Shown here one piece after another: positions 7,734-15,766 of a stretch of 24,400 nucleotides of DNA. Made by a program: the position numbers and the translations under genes. How positions within the stretch are numbered: position 1 is the stretch's first letter; the number at the start of each line of letters is the position of its first letter. The DNA is taken from contig JADMIN010000003.1 of NCBI GenBank assembly GCA_015478575.1, forward strand, positions 1-24,400, given 5' to 3'. The DNA comes from Ktedonobacterales bacterium. GTDB lineage: Bacteria > Chloroflexota > Ktedonobacteria > Ktedonobacterales > JADMIN01. The notes under the pieces are model-generated. The model did no database searches, was not told where the DNA came from, and worked only from the letters and a program-made list of their open reading frames with translations.

Positions 7734-8555
7734 ATGCGGCGCATCGTGATCTTGCTCGTGCGGCGGCTCAAACGTGACCGCGCCTGGACGCTCGACCCGG
7801 CGATGTCTACCGGCGCGCTCCTGGCCATGCTCGGCTCTAGCCTGCGCAAGGCGCTCCGTGGGCGCGCGCGGCGCATCGGCTTCCGGCGCGCGCGGGGCGT
7901 CACGCTGATCGGCAAGCACGTCACTCTCCGTAATAAGCGCTACATCCGTGCCGGGCGCAACCTGATCGTTGAGGACTACGCCGAGATACAAGGGCTTTCG
8001 CGTCAGGGGATTACCTTTGGCGACCGGGTTTCGATCGGGCGCTTCGCCATGATCCGCCCGTCGGGCTACTATGGCGGTGAGCTTGGCGAGGGGTTGAGCG
8101 TGGGGGACCACTCGAATATCGGCGCGTACTGCTACATTGGCTGCGCCGGCTTCATCCGCATCGGCAGCAACGTGATGATGTCGCCACGTGTCAGCCTCTA
8201 TGCCGAGAATCACAATTTCGCCGAGGTGACGCGACCGATGAAGGAGCAGGGCGTGACACGCGCGCCCATCGTGATCGAGGATGACTGCTGGATTGCCTCG
8301 CACTCCGTCATCCTGGCGGGTGTCACCATCGGGCGTGGCTCCATCATCGCCGCTGGCAGCGTCGTCACCAGGGATGTGCCCCCCTACTCGATAGTCGCTG
8401 GCTCGCCCGCGCGGGTGCTGCGCTCGCGGCTGGAGGCGCCCGCCAGCGCCAGCGCCCCGTACAGTGCTCCCACCAGCGCGGCCAATGGCACGGCGCCGAC
8501 CACGGACGCGCCCATCCCCAGTTACGCGCCCGTCTGGCCGCCAGAGTCGGCATAA
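7734..8555 (+). CDS. Hexapeptide-repeat acyltransferase (WbbJ/maltose O-acetyltransferase-like)
   Basis: A left-handed beta-helix acyltransferase that probably moves an acetyl or similar group from acyl-CoA onto a sugar hydroxyl. Imperfect hexapeptide repeats run through residues 58-215: ITFGDRVSIG, LSVGDHSNIGAYCYIG, IRIGSNVMMSPRV, IVIEDDCWIASHSVILAGVTIGRGSIIAAGSVV. The likely catalytic His is in AENHNF (about residue 160). VPPYSIVAGSPARV is the usual end of the helix. Residues 1-56 are a basic helical extension, and the last 40 residues are an Ala/Ser/Pro tail without repeats, so the protein is longer than simple members of the family. GAGGGGG four nt before the ATG supports the start. It is the first gene of a plus-strand run with a glycosyltransferase and a HAD protein, which fits decoration of an exported polysaccharide. 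Confidence 0.88.
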   Translation: MRRIVILLVRRLKRDRAWTLDPAMSTGALLAMLGSSLRKALRGRARRIGFRRARGVTLIGKHVTLRNKRYIRAGRNLIVEDYAEIQGLSRQGITFGDRVSIGRFAMIRPSGYYGGELGEGLSVGDHSNIGAYCYIGCAGFIRIGSNVMMSPRVSLYAENHNFAEVTRPMKEQGVTRAPIVIEDDCWIASHSVILAGVTIGRGSIIAAGSVVTRDVPPYSIVAGSPARVLRSRLEAPASASAPYSAPTSAANGTAPTTDAPIPSYAPVWPPESA

Positions 8556-8634
8556 GCCAGCCTGGCGCGGAGTCTCTGGCCCGCGGGAGTACGCTACGCG
8601 AGCGGCGGGAGTGTGAGCGAGGCAAGGAGGAGCG

Positions 8635-9846
8635 ATGACAGGCGGAGACGCGCGAACACCGCGCCCGGTACGGGTGCTCTTTCTGCATCCCAGCGATGAG
8701 TTGTATGGCTCCGATCAGGTGTTGCTGAATCTGGTGCGCGGGCTGGATCGCACCCGCTTCGAGCCACTGGTGGTGCTGGGCAATGACGTGGCCTACGAAG
8801 GGCGCTTGAGCAAGGAGCTGGCCGCCAGTGGTATCGCGTGTCGCCACATGTCGCTGGCCATCGCCCGCCGCAAGTATTTCACGCCCACGGGACTGTTCGG
8901 CTTCTGGCGTCGGCTGCGCGCTTCGACCCACGCCGTCGCTCAGCTCATCCGTGAGGAGCGCATTGACCTCATCCACTCGAATACGCTCGCCGTCTGGACC
9001 GGCGCGCTCGCCGCCGCCCAGACGCGCCGCCCGCATATCTGGCACGTCCACGAGTTGATCGAGCGCCCAGCGGTGTTGCGCTGGCGCATGCGCCGTTTCG
9101 TCCCCAGGCACGCCGCGCGTGTAATCAGCGTGGCCCAGGTGGGGTTGGATGACCTGCTCACTCCGCTGGAGGCGCGGGCCAAGGGCCTCGTGCTCTACAA
9201 CGGCTTGGAGGGCGAGCGGTGGATGCGGGCCACCGGGCGTGAGCGCATCCGCGCGGAACTGGGCTGCTCGCCAGATGACGTGCTGGTGGGCATGGTCGCG
9301 CGCATCTCCAGCTTCAAGGCACCGGACCTCTTTGTCGCGGCGGCCTCGCACTTGGTGGCTGACCACCCGCGACTGCGCTGCTTTCTCGCGGGCGGCCCGG
9401 TTCCAGGTCAGACGGAGATGCTGGAGCGCGTGCGAGGGCTGATCGCCGCGTCGCCCGCGCCGGATCGCATTCGGCTGCTCGGCTTTCGCGACGACGCGCC
9501 CGACCTGATGGCCGCGCTGGACGTGCTGGTGCAGCCCTCACGCGACCCGGAGATGTGCAGCATGACCCTGCTGCAGGCGATGTTCGCTGGCAAGCCGGTC
9601 GTGGCGACGGATGTCGGCGGCAATAAGGAGTTGGTCCGCGATGGTGAGACGGGATCGCTGGTTCCGCGCGAGGATGTGGCGGCGCTGACCATCGCGCTGG
9701 GCACGCTGGTGGCGGATGGGGCGCGGCGCCAGGCAATGGGCCAGGCGGGGCGCGAGCGGGCGCTGGCGCACTTTACTCTCGACCGCCAGGTCCAGCGCTT
9801 CAACGCGATCCTAGAGGATGTCTCTCGCGCCAGCGCGGGCCAGTAG
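8635..9846 (+). CDS. GT4 family glycosyltransferase
   Basis: A 403-residue GT-B glycosyltransferase. The N-terminal acceptor domain begins VRVLFLHPSDELYGSDQVLLNLVRGL, the usual GT4 opening with a Gly-Ser loop. The C-terminal donor domain has MVARISSFKAPDLFVAAA, FLAGG and QPSRDPEMCSMTLLQAMFAGKPVVATDVGG. In the E-x7-E motif the first Glu is present (residue 306), but the second is Gln (residue 314), a conservative change seen in some GT4 branches; activity cannot be judged from it. No signal peptide or membrane helix is present, so it acts in the cytoplasm or at the inner membrane face. The start follows a clear AAGGAGGAG. It lies 79 nt after the acyltransferase gene and 18 nt before the HAD gene, so co-transcription is likely. 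Donor and acceptor are unknown. Confidence 0.9.
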   Translation: MTGGDARTPRPVRVLFLHPSDELYGSDQVLLNLVRGLDRTRFEPLVVLGNDVAYEGRLSKELAASGIACRHMSLAIARRKYFTPTGLFGFWRRLRASTHAVAQLIREERIDLIHSNTLAVWTGALAAAQTRRPHIWHVHELIERPAVLRWRMRRFVPRHAARVISVAQVGLDDLLTPLEARAKGLVLYNGLEGERWMRATGRERIRAELGCSPDDVLVGMVARISSFKAPDLFVAAASHLVADHPRLRCFLAGGPVPGQTEMLERVRGLIAASPAPDRIRLLGFRDDAPDLMAALDVLVQPSRDPEMCSMTLLQAMFAGKPVVATDVGGNKELVRDGETGSLVPREDVAALTIALGTLVADGARRQAMGQAGRERALAHFTLDRQVQRFNAILEDVSRASAGQ

Positions 9847-9864
9847 CAAGGGAGGAGATGCGCT

Positions 9865-10548
9865 ATGGCGGCAGCACAGCCGGAGCGCGGAGTGTTTCTG
9901 CTGGATTGTGATAATACCCTGCTGGATAACGACGCGCTCAAGGCCGATCTGGCGCGGCGGCTGCGGGCGCTCTTGGGCGATACGCTGGCGGCGCGCTTCT
10001 GGCAGCGCTATGAGGAGGTCCGGCGCGAGGCCGACGGCGTGGATCTGCCATTGACATTCGCGGCCTTCCGCGCCGACTGCCCCGATGAGGCGCTGCTGGC
10101 GCACGTGCGGGCGACGGTTATGGACTACCCATTCGCTGAGCGACTCTATCCGGAGACGCTCGCGACGTTGGCCTACCTCACCAGCATCGGGACGCCAGTG
10201 ATCCTCTCCGATGGCGATGCCTCCTACCAACCGCGCAAGATCGAGGGGAGCGGGCTGGCGGCAGCGGTGGCGGGACGGGTCGCCATCTATCTCCACAAAG
10301 AGGACCATCTCACGGAGGTGATGGCGCGCTGGCCAGCGCCCTTCTACGTGATGGTAGACGACAAACCGCGCATCCTCGCCACGCTGAAAGCACGCTATCC
10401 CGACCGCTTCGTGACGGTGCAGATCGTCCAGGGACACTACGCGCACGCAGGCGAGACGTTCGCGCCGCCGCCGGATGTGGCACTGCCCGGCATCGGCGAC
10501 CTGCGCGGCTTTAGCAGCGAGCGGTTGCGGGGCTTTCTGCGTGTGTAG
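9865..10548 (+). CDS. HAD-superfamily hydrolase (phosphatase-like)
   Basis: A 227-residue cytosolic HAD protein. Motif I is FLLDCDNTLL, with nucleophile Asp14 and acid/base Asp16. Motif II is VILSDGD with Ser115; the motif III Lys is in QPRKIEGSG (Lys125); motif IV is MVDDKP (Asp165, Asp166). The helical cap lies between motifs I and II (about residues 25-95). All four motifs are intact, so a phosphomonoesterase activity is expected. The substrate is unknown; a sugar phosphate would fit the two upstream glycan genes, but this is inference. GGAGG is 9 nt before the ATG, and the start is 18 nt after the preceding stop. A strong hairpin 40 nt after the stop probably closes this operon. Confidence 0.88.
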   Translation: MAAAQPERGVFLLDCDNTLLDNDALKADLARRLRALLGDTLAARFWQRYEEVRREADGVDLPLTFAAFRADCPDEALLAHVRATVMDYPFAERLYPETLATLAYLTSIGTPVILSDGDASYQPRKIEGSGLAAAVAGRVAIYLHKEDHLTEVMARWPAPFYVMVDDKPRILATLKARYPDRFVTVQIVQGHYAHAGETFAPPPDVALPGIGDLRGFSSERLRGFLRV

Positions 10549-10588
10549 TCCGTCTGTGCCGGTCTCCCGTAGGCCACGCCGCCGCACC

Positions 10589-10610
10589 TCTTCCCCTGGC
10601 GAGGGGAAGA
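10589..10610 (+). terminator. Perfect 9-bp hairpin after the HAD gene
   Basis: TCTTCCCCT and AGGGGAAGA pair perfectly around a GGCG loop, 40 nt after the HAD stop codon. No T-run follows, so it would be a U-poor terminator or an RNA 3'-end stabiliser. Its placement at the end of the three-gene run supports a role at the operon end. Confidence 0.45.
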
Positions 10611-10715
10611 CGGTGAGGTTCCCATCTGGGCGGGCGATAGCGTATGCTATAGCCACGTGCCTCAGCCGTGCCGTGCCGTGCGGGGTGTGGAACGCCGCTG
10701 GGGCACCCGTGACGG

Positions 10716-10754
10716 CACGAGACGACAGCACGAGACGACAGCAAAGAGACGACG
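10716..10754. repeat. 13-bp tandem repeat, three copies
   Basis: CACGAGACGACAG occurs twice without a gap (10716-10728 and 10729-10741) and a third copy with two changes follows (10742-10754). The array ends 15 nt before the GNAT start codon. A short run of CCGTG units lies about 50 nt upstream. Confidence 0.8.
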
Positions 10755-10769
10755 GCGAGGTGCGGATCT

Positions 10770-11249
10770 ATGGCGGCGGCACGTGAAGCGCCCATCACTG
10801 TGCGCAGGGCAGGCGAGGCTGACCGTGCCACCGCCCGCGGCCTCATTCCGCCGACCACCGCCCGTGGTCGCGCCAGCTTGACACTGTTAGATGCTGGCAT
10901 CGGATTGCTCTGGGTCGCCTTCGAGACGGCGCCGGAGGGCGAGAAGCTGGTTGGGCTGCTGCTGGCCACCGCGCAGATGGGACCAGAGAGCGAGGAGCCG
11001 GTCGGTTACATCCAGGAGTTGTTGGTGCATCCCGCCTACCGCCGTCGCGGCGTCGCCATGCATCTGCTCGATGCCGCCGAGCGCTACTTCCTAACCGATC
11101 ACGCCTTCGCGCTGGTCTCGCTCGTCACCTCGCCAGAGAATGACGCCGCGCTGCGCCTCTATCGCAGTCGTGGCTATACGACCCATGCGGTGCGGCTCTC
11201 CAAGCGCCGACCAGAGCCGCCCACGGAAGAGCCGCACGCCCTGGAATAA
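10770..11249 (+). CDS. GNAT family N-acetyltransferase
   Basis: A 159-residue acetyl-CoA-dependent acetyltransferase of the GNAT superfamily. Strand beta4 and the acetyl-CoA pyrophosphate loop are seen in YIQELLVHPAYRRRGVAMHLLDAAE, with RRRGVA as the R/Q-x-x-G-x-G/A motif. VSLVTSPENDAALRLYRSRGY is the typical C-terminal motif B with the NxxAxxLYxxxGF pattern. The N-terminus (ITVRRAGEADR) is the normal family start. The final 17 residues are a charged tail. A GAGGTG-like site precedes the ATG. Acceptor specificity (small molecule or protein N-terminus) cannot be read from the sequence. It stands 221 nt after the HAD gene, beyond the hairpin, and about 30 nt before the start region of the methyltransferase, so these two may be co-transcribed. 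Confidence 0.85.
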   Translation: MAAAREAPITVRRAGEADRATARGLIPPTTARGRASLTLLDAGIGLLWVAFETAPEGEKLVGLLLATAQMGPESEEPVGYIQELLVHPAYRRRGVAMHLLDAAERYFLTDHAFALVSLVTSPENDAALRLYRSRGYTTHAVRLSKRRPEPPTEEPHALE

Positions 11250-11317
11250 CCGACCATCCATTGTGAGGAGCCGCAACGCATGCCCACCAGCCCCGTCAAT
11301 CACTCTCCTTCGACCGC

Positions 11318-12121
11318 GTGGCCGATCGCTACGACGCCTCGCGTGGCTATCCCCCAGACGTTGCTGAGCGCATCGCCGAGGCGTTCCTGCGCGCGGGCCA
11401 GCTCGCCGCTGGCGGCAGCGTGCTGGAGATCGGCATCGGCACGGGGCGTATCGCCCTGCCACTGCTCGCGCGCGGCGTTCACGTGACCGGCGTGGATATC
11501 TCACAGCGCATGCTCGATCAGTTGCGCGGCAAGTACGATGCCTTGCGCGCGGATGCGGCGGGGACAGGGTTGGGCACGCTCACGGCGCGCGTCGCCGATA
11601 TGACGGCCTTGCCCTTCCCGGATGGCGGCTTCGACGCCGTCATCGCTGTGCATGTGCTGCATCTCGTGCCGGAGTGGCGCCGCGCGCTCGATGAGGCATT
11701 GCGCGTCGTGCGCGCGGATGGCGCGCTGCTGCTTGGCCAGGATATCCACAATGGGTCGGATGCCTCGCGTGTCGGAGAGATTCAGGATCAGTGGCGCGCG
11801 ATCCTGCGTGAGCTTGGCTACGGGGCGACTAACGTCGGCGCCACTGGCTTCGATGCTGTGCTGGCGGAGGTGCGCCAGCAGGGCTTGGCGGTGGAAGAAA
11901 CGCTCGCCGCCACCTGGGAGACGACTTACACACCGCGCGTGGCGCTGGAGAGCATCACGACGCGCCTCTGGTCTGGCAGTTGGACGGTCCCCGATGACCT
12001 CTTCGCCGAATCCACCCATCGGCTTACCGCGTGGGCCGAGCGGCACTATGCGGGGACGCTCGATACGCCTCTGCGTGCCACGCACGCCTTCAAGCTCGCG
12101 CGCGTCGCCCCCAGCACCTGA
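11318..12121 (+). CDS. Class I SAM-dependent methyltransferase (5' end in doubt)
   Basis: A Rossmann-fold methyltransferase of the UbiE/Methyltransf_11 type. Motif I is VLEIGIGTGR (about residues 35-44), followed by VTGVDIS, an acidic VADMTALPFPDGGFDAVIAVHVLHLV stretch at the motif II/III positions, and ALRVVRADGALLLG. The substrate is unknown. The first start in frame is a GTG at 11318, inside FDRVADRYDASRGYP, a conserved N-terminal segment whose beginning (SLSFDR) is encoded upstream of that GTG in the same frame. The only good initiation site upstream (GAGGAG, then ATG at 11280) is in another frame, and a TGA closes this frame at 11264. Either a one-base indel lies between 11280 and 11310 or a non-standard start is used. 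It converges on the histidine kinase gene. Confidence 0.85.
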   Translation: MADRYDASRGYPPDVAERIAEAFLRAGQLAAGGSVLEIGIGTGRIALPLLARGVHVTGVDISQRMLDQLRGKYDALRADAAGTGLGTLTARVADMTALPFPDGGFDAVIAVHVLHLVPEWRRALDEALRVVRADGALLLGQDIHNGSDASRVGEIQDQWRAILRELGYGATNVGATGFDAVLAEVRQQGLAVEETLAATWETTYTPRVALESITTRLWSGSWTVPDDLFAESTHRLTAWAERHYAGTLDTPLRATHAFKLARVAPST

Positions 12122-12122
12122 A

Positions 12123-12168
12123 CGCTCTTCTGACTGGGCGCTCTTCTGACTGGGCGCTCTTCTGGCTG
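12123..12168. repeat. 16-bp tandem repeat between convergent genes
   Basis: CGCTCTTCTGACTGGG occurs at 12123-12138 and 12139-12154, and a third partial copy with one mismatch runs to 12168. It begins one base after the methyltransferase stop codon and lies in the 105-bp gap to the convergent histidine kinase. No hairpin or T-run typical of a terminator is seen in this gap. Confidence 0.85.
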
Positions 12169-12226
12169 CTTCCCGGTGCGGAGAGCGTGGGATGGGGGAA
12201 CGCGGATGGGCCATGCGGCCTGCCGC

Positions 12227-15200
12227 TCACCTGGGAGGCGCAGGGGCGAGTGGTAGGGTAAACCAGAATGTTGACCCCAGGCCGGGGGTGCTTTCCACCC
12301 CGGCCTGGCCGCCGTGGCGCTCGATGATCTCGCGACTGATATAGAGGCCCAACCCCAGACCGATGCCAGAGCCGCTGAGGACTTCGACACCGGGGGCGCG
12401 GTGGAACCGCTCCCACACGCGCACCCGCTCCTCAGGCGGCAGGCCTGGCCCCTCGTCGCGCACACTGACGCGGGCTATCTGCCCCTCGACCCGCAGGCGG
12501 ACGGCTACCGGCGCCTCCTCCAAGGAATACTTGAGGGCGTTGGTCAGATAATTCGTCACCACCTGCCCGATGCGGTCGGCATCGGCCACCAAGCCCACCG
12601 GTCGCTCAGACGCGGGGAAGTCGAGCGTTATGACGCGGTCGGCCTGGAGTAGGCGCTGCTCCTCCACCACCTCATGGATGATGGTGACGAGATCGCATGG
12701 CTCCAGGCGGAGGTCGAGTTTGCCGGACTGAATGCGCGACATATCGAGCATATCCGCTACGAGCCGCTCCTGACGGAGTATCTGGCGGTCGGTGCGGAGG
12801 ATCAGGTCGCGCAGCCGGGCCAGCCGCTCCGCGAGCATGTCGCGTTCCGGTAGGGTGGCCAGCATGCGCTGGAGCTGGCGCCCGGCCAACTGGACATTGG
12901 CTTTGGCGCTGGTGAGGGGCGTGCGCAGCTCATGCCCAGCGATACCCATGAAGTCATTCATGCGCTGGTTGATCTCTTCTAGCACCAGCGCCGTGGCTTG
13001 CGCCGCCGCGCGCTCACGCACGAGGCGCTCCCGCTCGATCACCACAGCGGCCAGATTGGCAACCGCCTCAGCGAGGTGTTTTTCCTCAGTGGTAAAGTGG
13101 TGAGGTGCGCCCCCAAAATCGAGTGAGAGCAGCCCGATCACCTGACTGGCGATGCGCATAGGTGCCATCAGGCTGGTCGTCACGCCATAGGGGTTGGGCA
13201 ACTCATCGTAGGGAGGCTCCGTCATGTCAATCATGAGCGCCTCACCCGCGACAAAGCGCGCGAGCAACTCAGGGTCGGCGCCCTCGCCAAAGCGCACCTG
13301 TTGCTGCTCCTGCTCGGCCCACCACGTGCGCTCCTGTTCTGGTGCGAGGCCGACGACGGCGACGGGGCGAAGCAACTGGGTCTCTGGCTCGATGGAAACG
13401 ATGCCAACGCGCTGGCAGCCCAGCACGGTGCGAGTCAGCATGGCCAGTCGCGAGGCCATCGCTCGTTGCTCATCGCTCGCCCGGTCTCCATCCGCGGGGG
13501 CGGGGCTGGCAGCATCGGGGGCATCCCGCACCCACACCAGGGCATGGGCGATCGTTAACAGGGCATCTAGCACCTCGCGTGTGCGCCGCTCAACGCGCCG
13601 CTGGTCGGTCACATCCACGATGACCGAGACGCCGCCGGTGATGGCGCCGTGGTTATCGCGCAGGGGCGCGGCGGCGCTCAAGATCGTCTTGCGCTGGCCA
13701 TCGAAGGTCTCGATGTCCATGTCCTCGCTGGCGGTTGTCTCGCCAGCCCGCAGAGCGCGGGAGAGCGCCCACTCCTCCGGCGCCACCAACTGCCCCGTCG
13801 CGGGCCACCAAGCGCGATATTGCTGGTACTGCTCCATCCCCGCCGCGATGGGTATGTGTTCGCCCCAGATCGCGGTGAGCGCCGCGTTCATGGCCAGCCC
13901 CTGCCCCTGCGCCCCCGCGATGGCCACGCCCACGGGTAGCACATCCAACACTCCACGCAGTTGGCGGCTGAGGGCCTCGGCCTCGGCGCGCGCGGTCTGC
14001 TCGCGCGCCAGGAGGTCCGCGTGCTCCGCCTCTGCCGCTTTGCGCGCTGTGATATCAAGCACCACTGCCACGAGATGGCCAGGTTCGCCAGTCGCCTCAT
14101 CCGGGGGCGCGAGGGTAAGGTTGACCTCGACCCAGATCAGCGAGCCATCTTTGCGCACGTAGCGCTTTTCCCGCGTATATGAGGTGATCTCGCCCGTCAC
14201 CAGGCGCTCGACGAGAACGAGATCGGTGGCAAGATCATCGGGAGAGGTGATCTCGCGGAAGGTCAGCGTCTCCAACTCGTCGGCCGCATAGCCCAGCATG
14301 TCACAGAGCCGCTGATTGGCGCGCACAAAGTGCCCATCGAGCGTGGCGAGCGCGATGCCTGAGGCGGCCTGCTCGAAAATCGCGCGGAACTGCCGCTCAC
14401 TCTGCCGAAGTTGCCTCTCCACTCGCCGCCGGTCAGTTACGTCCTGGCAGACGGCCACGGCCCCCACCACTTGGCCACTGGCATCACGCAGCGGCGCACC
14501 CGTCATGCTGATGATGAGGTCGCGGCCATCGAACGTGCCCATGGTGACTTCCTCGGCGTGCGCGCTCGTGATGACCTCACCCTTGAGCGCGCGCGCGACG
14601 ACCCAGGACTCTGGCGTCAACTCTTGGCCCATCATTCCACGCATGCGGAGGGCGTGAATGCGCTCGTGGAGTGGGCGCGCGCTGAACGCGCGCTCGGCCT
14701 CATCAGTCAAGCCCAAGAGCGCCCGCGCCGCCGCGTTCATGCGGGTGATGCGGCTCTCACGGTCGTAAACGAAGATGCCAGCGGTCATGGCCTCAAACAG
14801 CGCATCAAGCTCGTTTGCCCGCAGCGCCGCCTCGCGTTCGGAGCCAATCAAGGAGCCGGCCAGCGTCTCGGCGGTGCGCCGCGCACGCTCGACACGCCCC
14901 GCAACCACACTCATGGTGAGGCCAACCGCGAGCAGCAAGCCAAACTCGACGACCTCTTTGAGACTGCTCAGGCGCCAAGCGAACCGGGGTGGCAGCACCA
15001 CGTAGTCAATCAGAAGGACGCCGAAGAGGGCCGCGAAGATGCTCGGTCCCGCGCCGAAAGTCAGGGCGATGACGAGAACGGCCAGAATCACGAGCACACC
15101 AGGGAAGGCGAACGCGGGGAAAATGCTAATGAGTAGGGTATCCACCAGCAGGGCGAGGCATTGGGCGATCACGACGGCCAGGTAGCCGATGCCGGGGTGC

Positions 15201-15466
15201 GCCCAGCGCGCTGGCAGCCACGCGGGCAGGAAGGTATTGCGCTGGAACCAGTGGCGCAGTGCGCGCAAACACCGTTCCAGCGGCGGGCGGGCGCGGGCGA
15301 CATGGCGCTGGGCCAGCAGCCGCTGAAGCTGTGCCTCTCCCCACTCGATGCGCGGCCGTACCCGCGCCCAGGGTGGGACCGCGTCTGTGGCGGGCGCGGG
15401 CGATGGAGGATCGTCCTGTAGCTGTGAGGCTGTGGCTCGATCGGTATCGTGCTCGGTATTGGTCAT
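12227..15466 (-). CDS. Membrane-bound DUF4118/PAS/GAF sensor histidine kinase
   Basis: A 1,079-residue sensor kinase. Residues 85-195 hold several hydrophobic helices with the DUF4118 pattern known from KdpD. Three PAS-type sensor domains follow, at about 215-345, 355-480 (RKDGSLIWVEVNLT and a PAC-like end) and 500-625, then a GAF domain at about 630-815. The HisKA domain carries the phospho-acceptor His845 in GHELRTPLT. The ATPase domain has the N box around Asn972/Asn976, DEGPG at 1004-1008 and GSGIGLGLG at 1032-1040, so all catalytic boxes are intact. It should autophosphorylate in response to a signal sensed by the PAS/GAF domains and pass phosphate to a separate response regulator, since no receiver domain is fused. 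No regulator gene lies in the window. The ATG follows GGAG by 6 nt. The gene lies 300 nt downstream of the MFS gene on the same strand. Confidence 0.93.
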   Translation of the reverse strand: MTNTEHDTDRATASQLQDDPPSPAPATDAVPPWARVRPRIEWGEAQLQRLLAQRHVARARPPLERCLRALRHWFQRNTFLPAWLPARWAHPGIGYLAVVIAQCLALLVDTLLISIFPAFAFPGVLVILAVLVIALTFGAGPSIFAALFGVLLIDYVVLPPRFAWRLSSLKEVVEFGLLLAVGLTMSVVAGRVERARRTAETLAGSLIGSEREAALRANELDALFEAMTAGIFVYDRESRITRMNAAARALLGLTDEAERAFSARPLHERIHALRMRGMMGQELTPESWVVARALKGEVITSAHAEEVTMGTFDGRDLIISMTGAPLRDASGQVVGAVAVCQDVTDRRRVERQLRQSERQFRAIFEQAASGIALATLDGHFVRANQRLCDMLGYAADELETLTFREITSPDDLATDLVLVERLVTGEITSYTREKRYVRKDGSLIWVEVNLTLAPPDEATGEPGHLVAVVLDITARKAAEAEHADLLAREQTARAEAEALSRQLRGVLDVLPVGVAIAGAQGQGLAMNAALTAIWGEHIPIAAGMEQYQQYRAWWPATGQLVAPEEWALSRALRAGETTASEDMDIETFDGQRKTILSAAAPLRDNHGAITGGVSVIVDVTDQRRVERRTREVLDALLTIAHALVWVRDAPDAASPAPADGDRASDEQRAMASRLAMLTRTVLGCQRVGIVSIEPETQLLRPVAVVGLAPEQERTWWAEQEQQQVRFGEGADPELLARFVAGEALMIDMTEPPYDELPNPYGVTTSLMAPMRIASQVIGLLSLDFGGAPHHFTTEEKHLAEAVANLAAVVIERERLVRERAAAQATALVLEEINQRMNDFMGIAGHELRTPLTSAKANVQLAGRQLQRMLATLPERDMLAERLARLRDLILRTDRQILRQERLVADMLDMSRIQSGKLDLRLEPCDLVTIIHEVVEEQRLLQADRVITLDFPASERPVGLVADADRIGQVVTNYLTNALKYSLEEAPVAVRLRVEGQIARVSVRDEGPGLPPEERVRVWERFHRAPGVEVLSGSGIGLGLGLYISREIIERHGGQAGVESTPGLGSTFWFTLPLAPAPPR

Positions 15467-15766
15467 GGTGGCTCCGATGGGCGTCCCTTACATACACCAT
15501 ACACCATAGGCCATACTGTAGCATGCGTCGCGCCGCTGATAGCAGAATATGTGCCGGATACCAACCACGCGGGAAACGTCTCATGCTCGCACATCTTCAG
15601 TAGCTCAAACGTTATGCGAACCGATCCGGCAAAATTGAGGAGAGCGGCTGGCTGGAGAAGATCCTATCGGGGGCCACCAAGCGCGCCCGCGCCTTGCGCA
15701 CAGCGGGGAACGCGCACAGCGGGGAGGGCTGATGGCCTCGAGTTGACGGCCTCCAGCCGATCGCTT
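15467..15766. other. 300-bp gap between MFS and histidine kinase genes
   Basis: No gene is supported here. The stretch holds a 7-bp tandem repeat (CATACAC, 15491-15508) close to the kinase start. On the minus strand there are several TATGGT/TACAGT/TATTCT hexamers, none paired with a credible -35. A kinase promoter is likely here but I cannot place it. Confidence 0.5.
15491..15508. repeat. 7-bp tandem repeat upstream of the kinase
   Basis: CATACAC, CATACAC, CATA in a row, about 25 nt upstream of the kinase start codon, in its leader. Confidence 0.65.

Noticed and set aside
12274..12309. A strong GC inverted repeat (CAGGCCGGGGTG / CACCCCCGGCCTG) near the kinase 3' end, like a terminator
   Set aside because: It lies inside the kinase coding sequence, encoding the end of the ATPase domain (GGQAGVESTPGLGS), and one arm has an extra base. 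No T-run follows.
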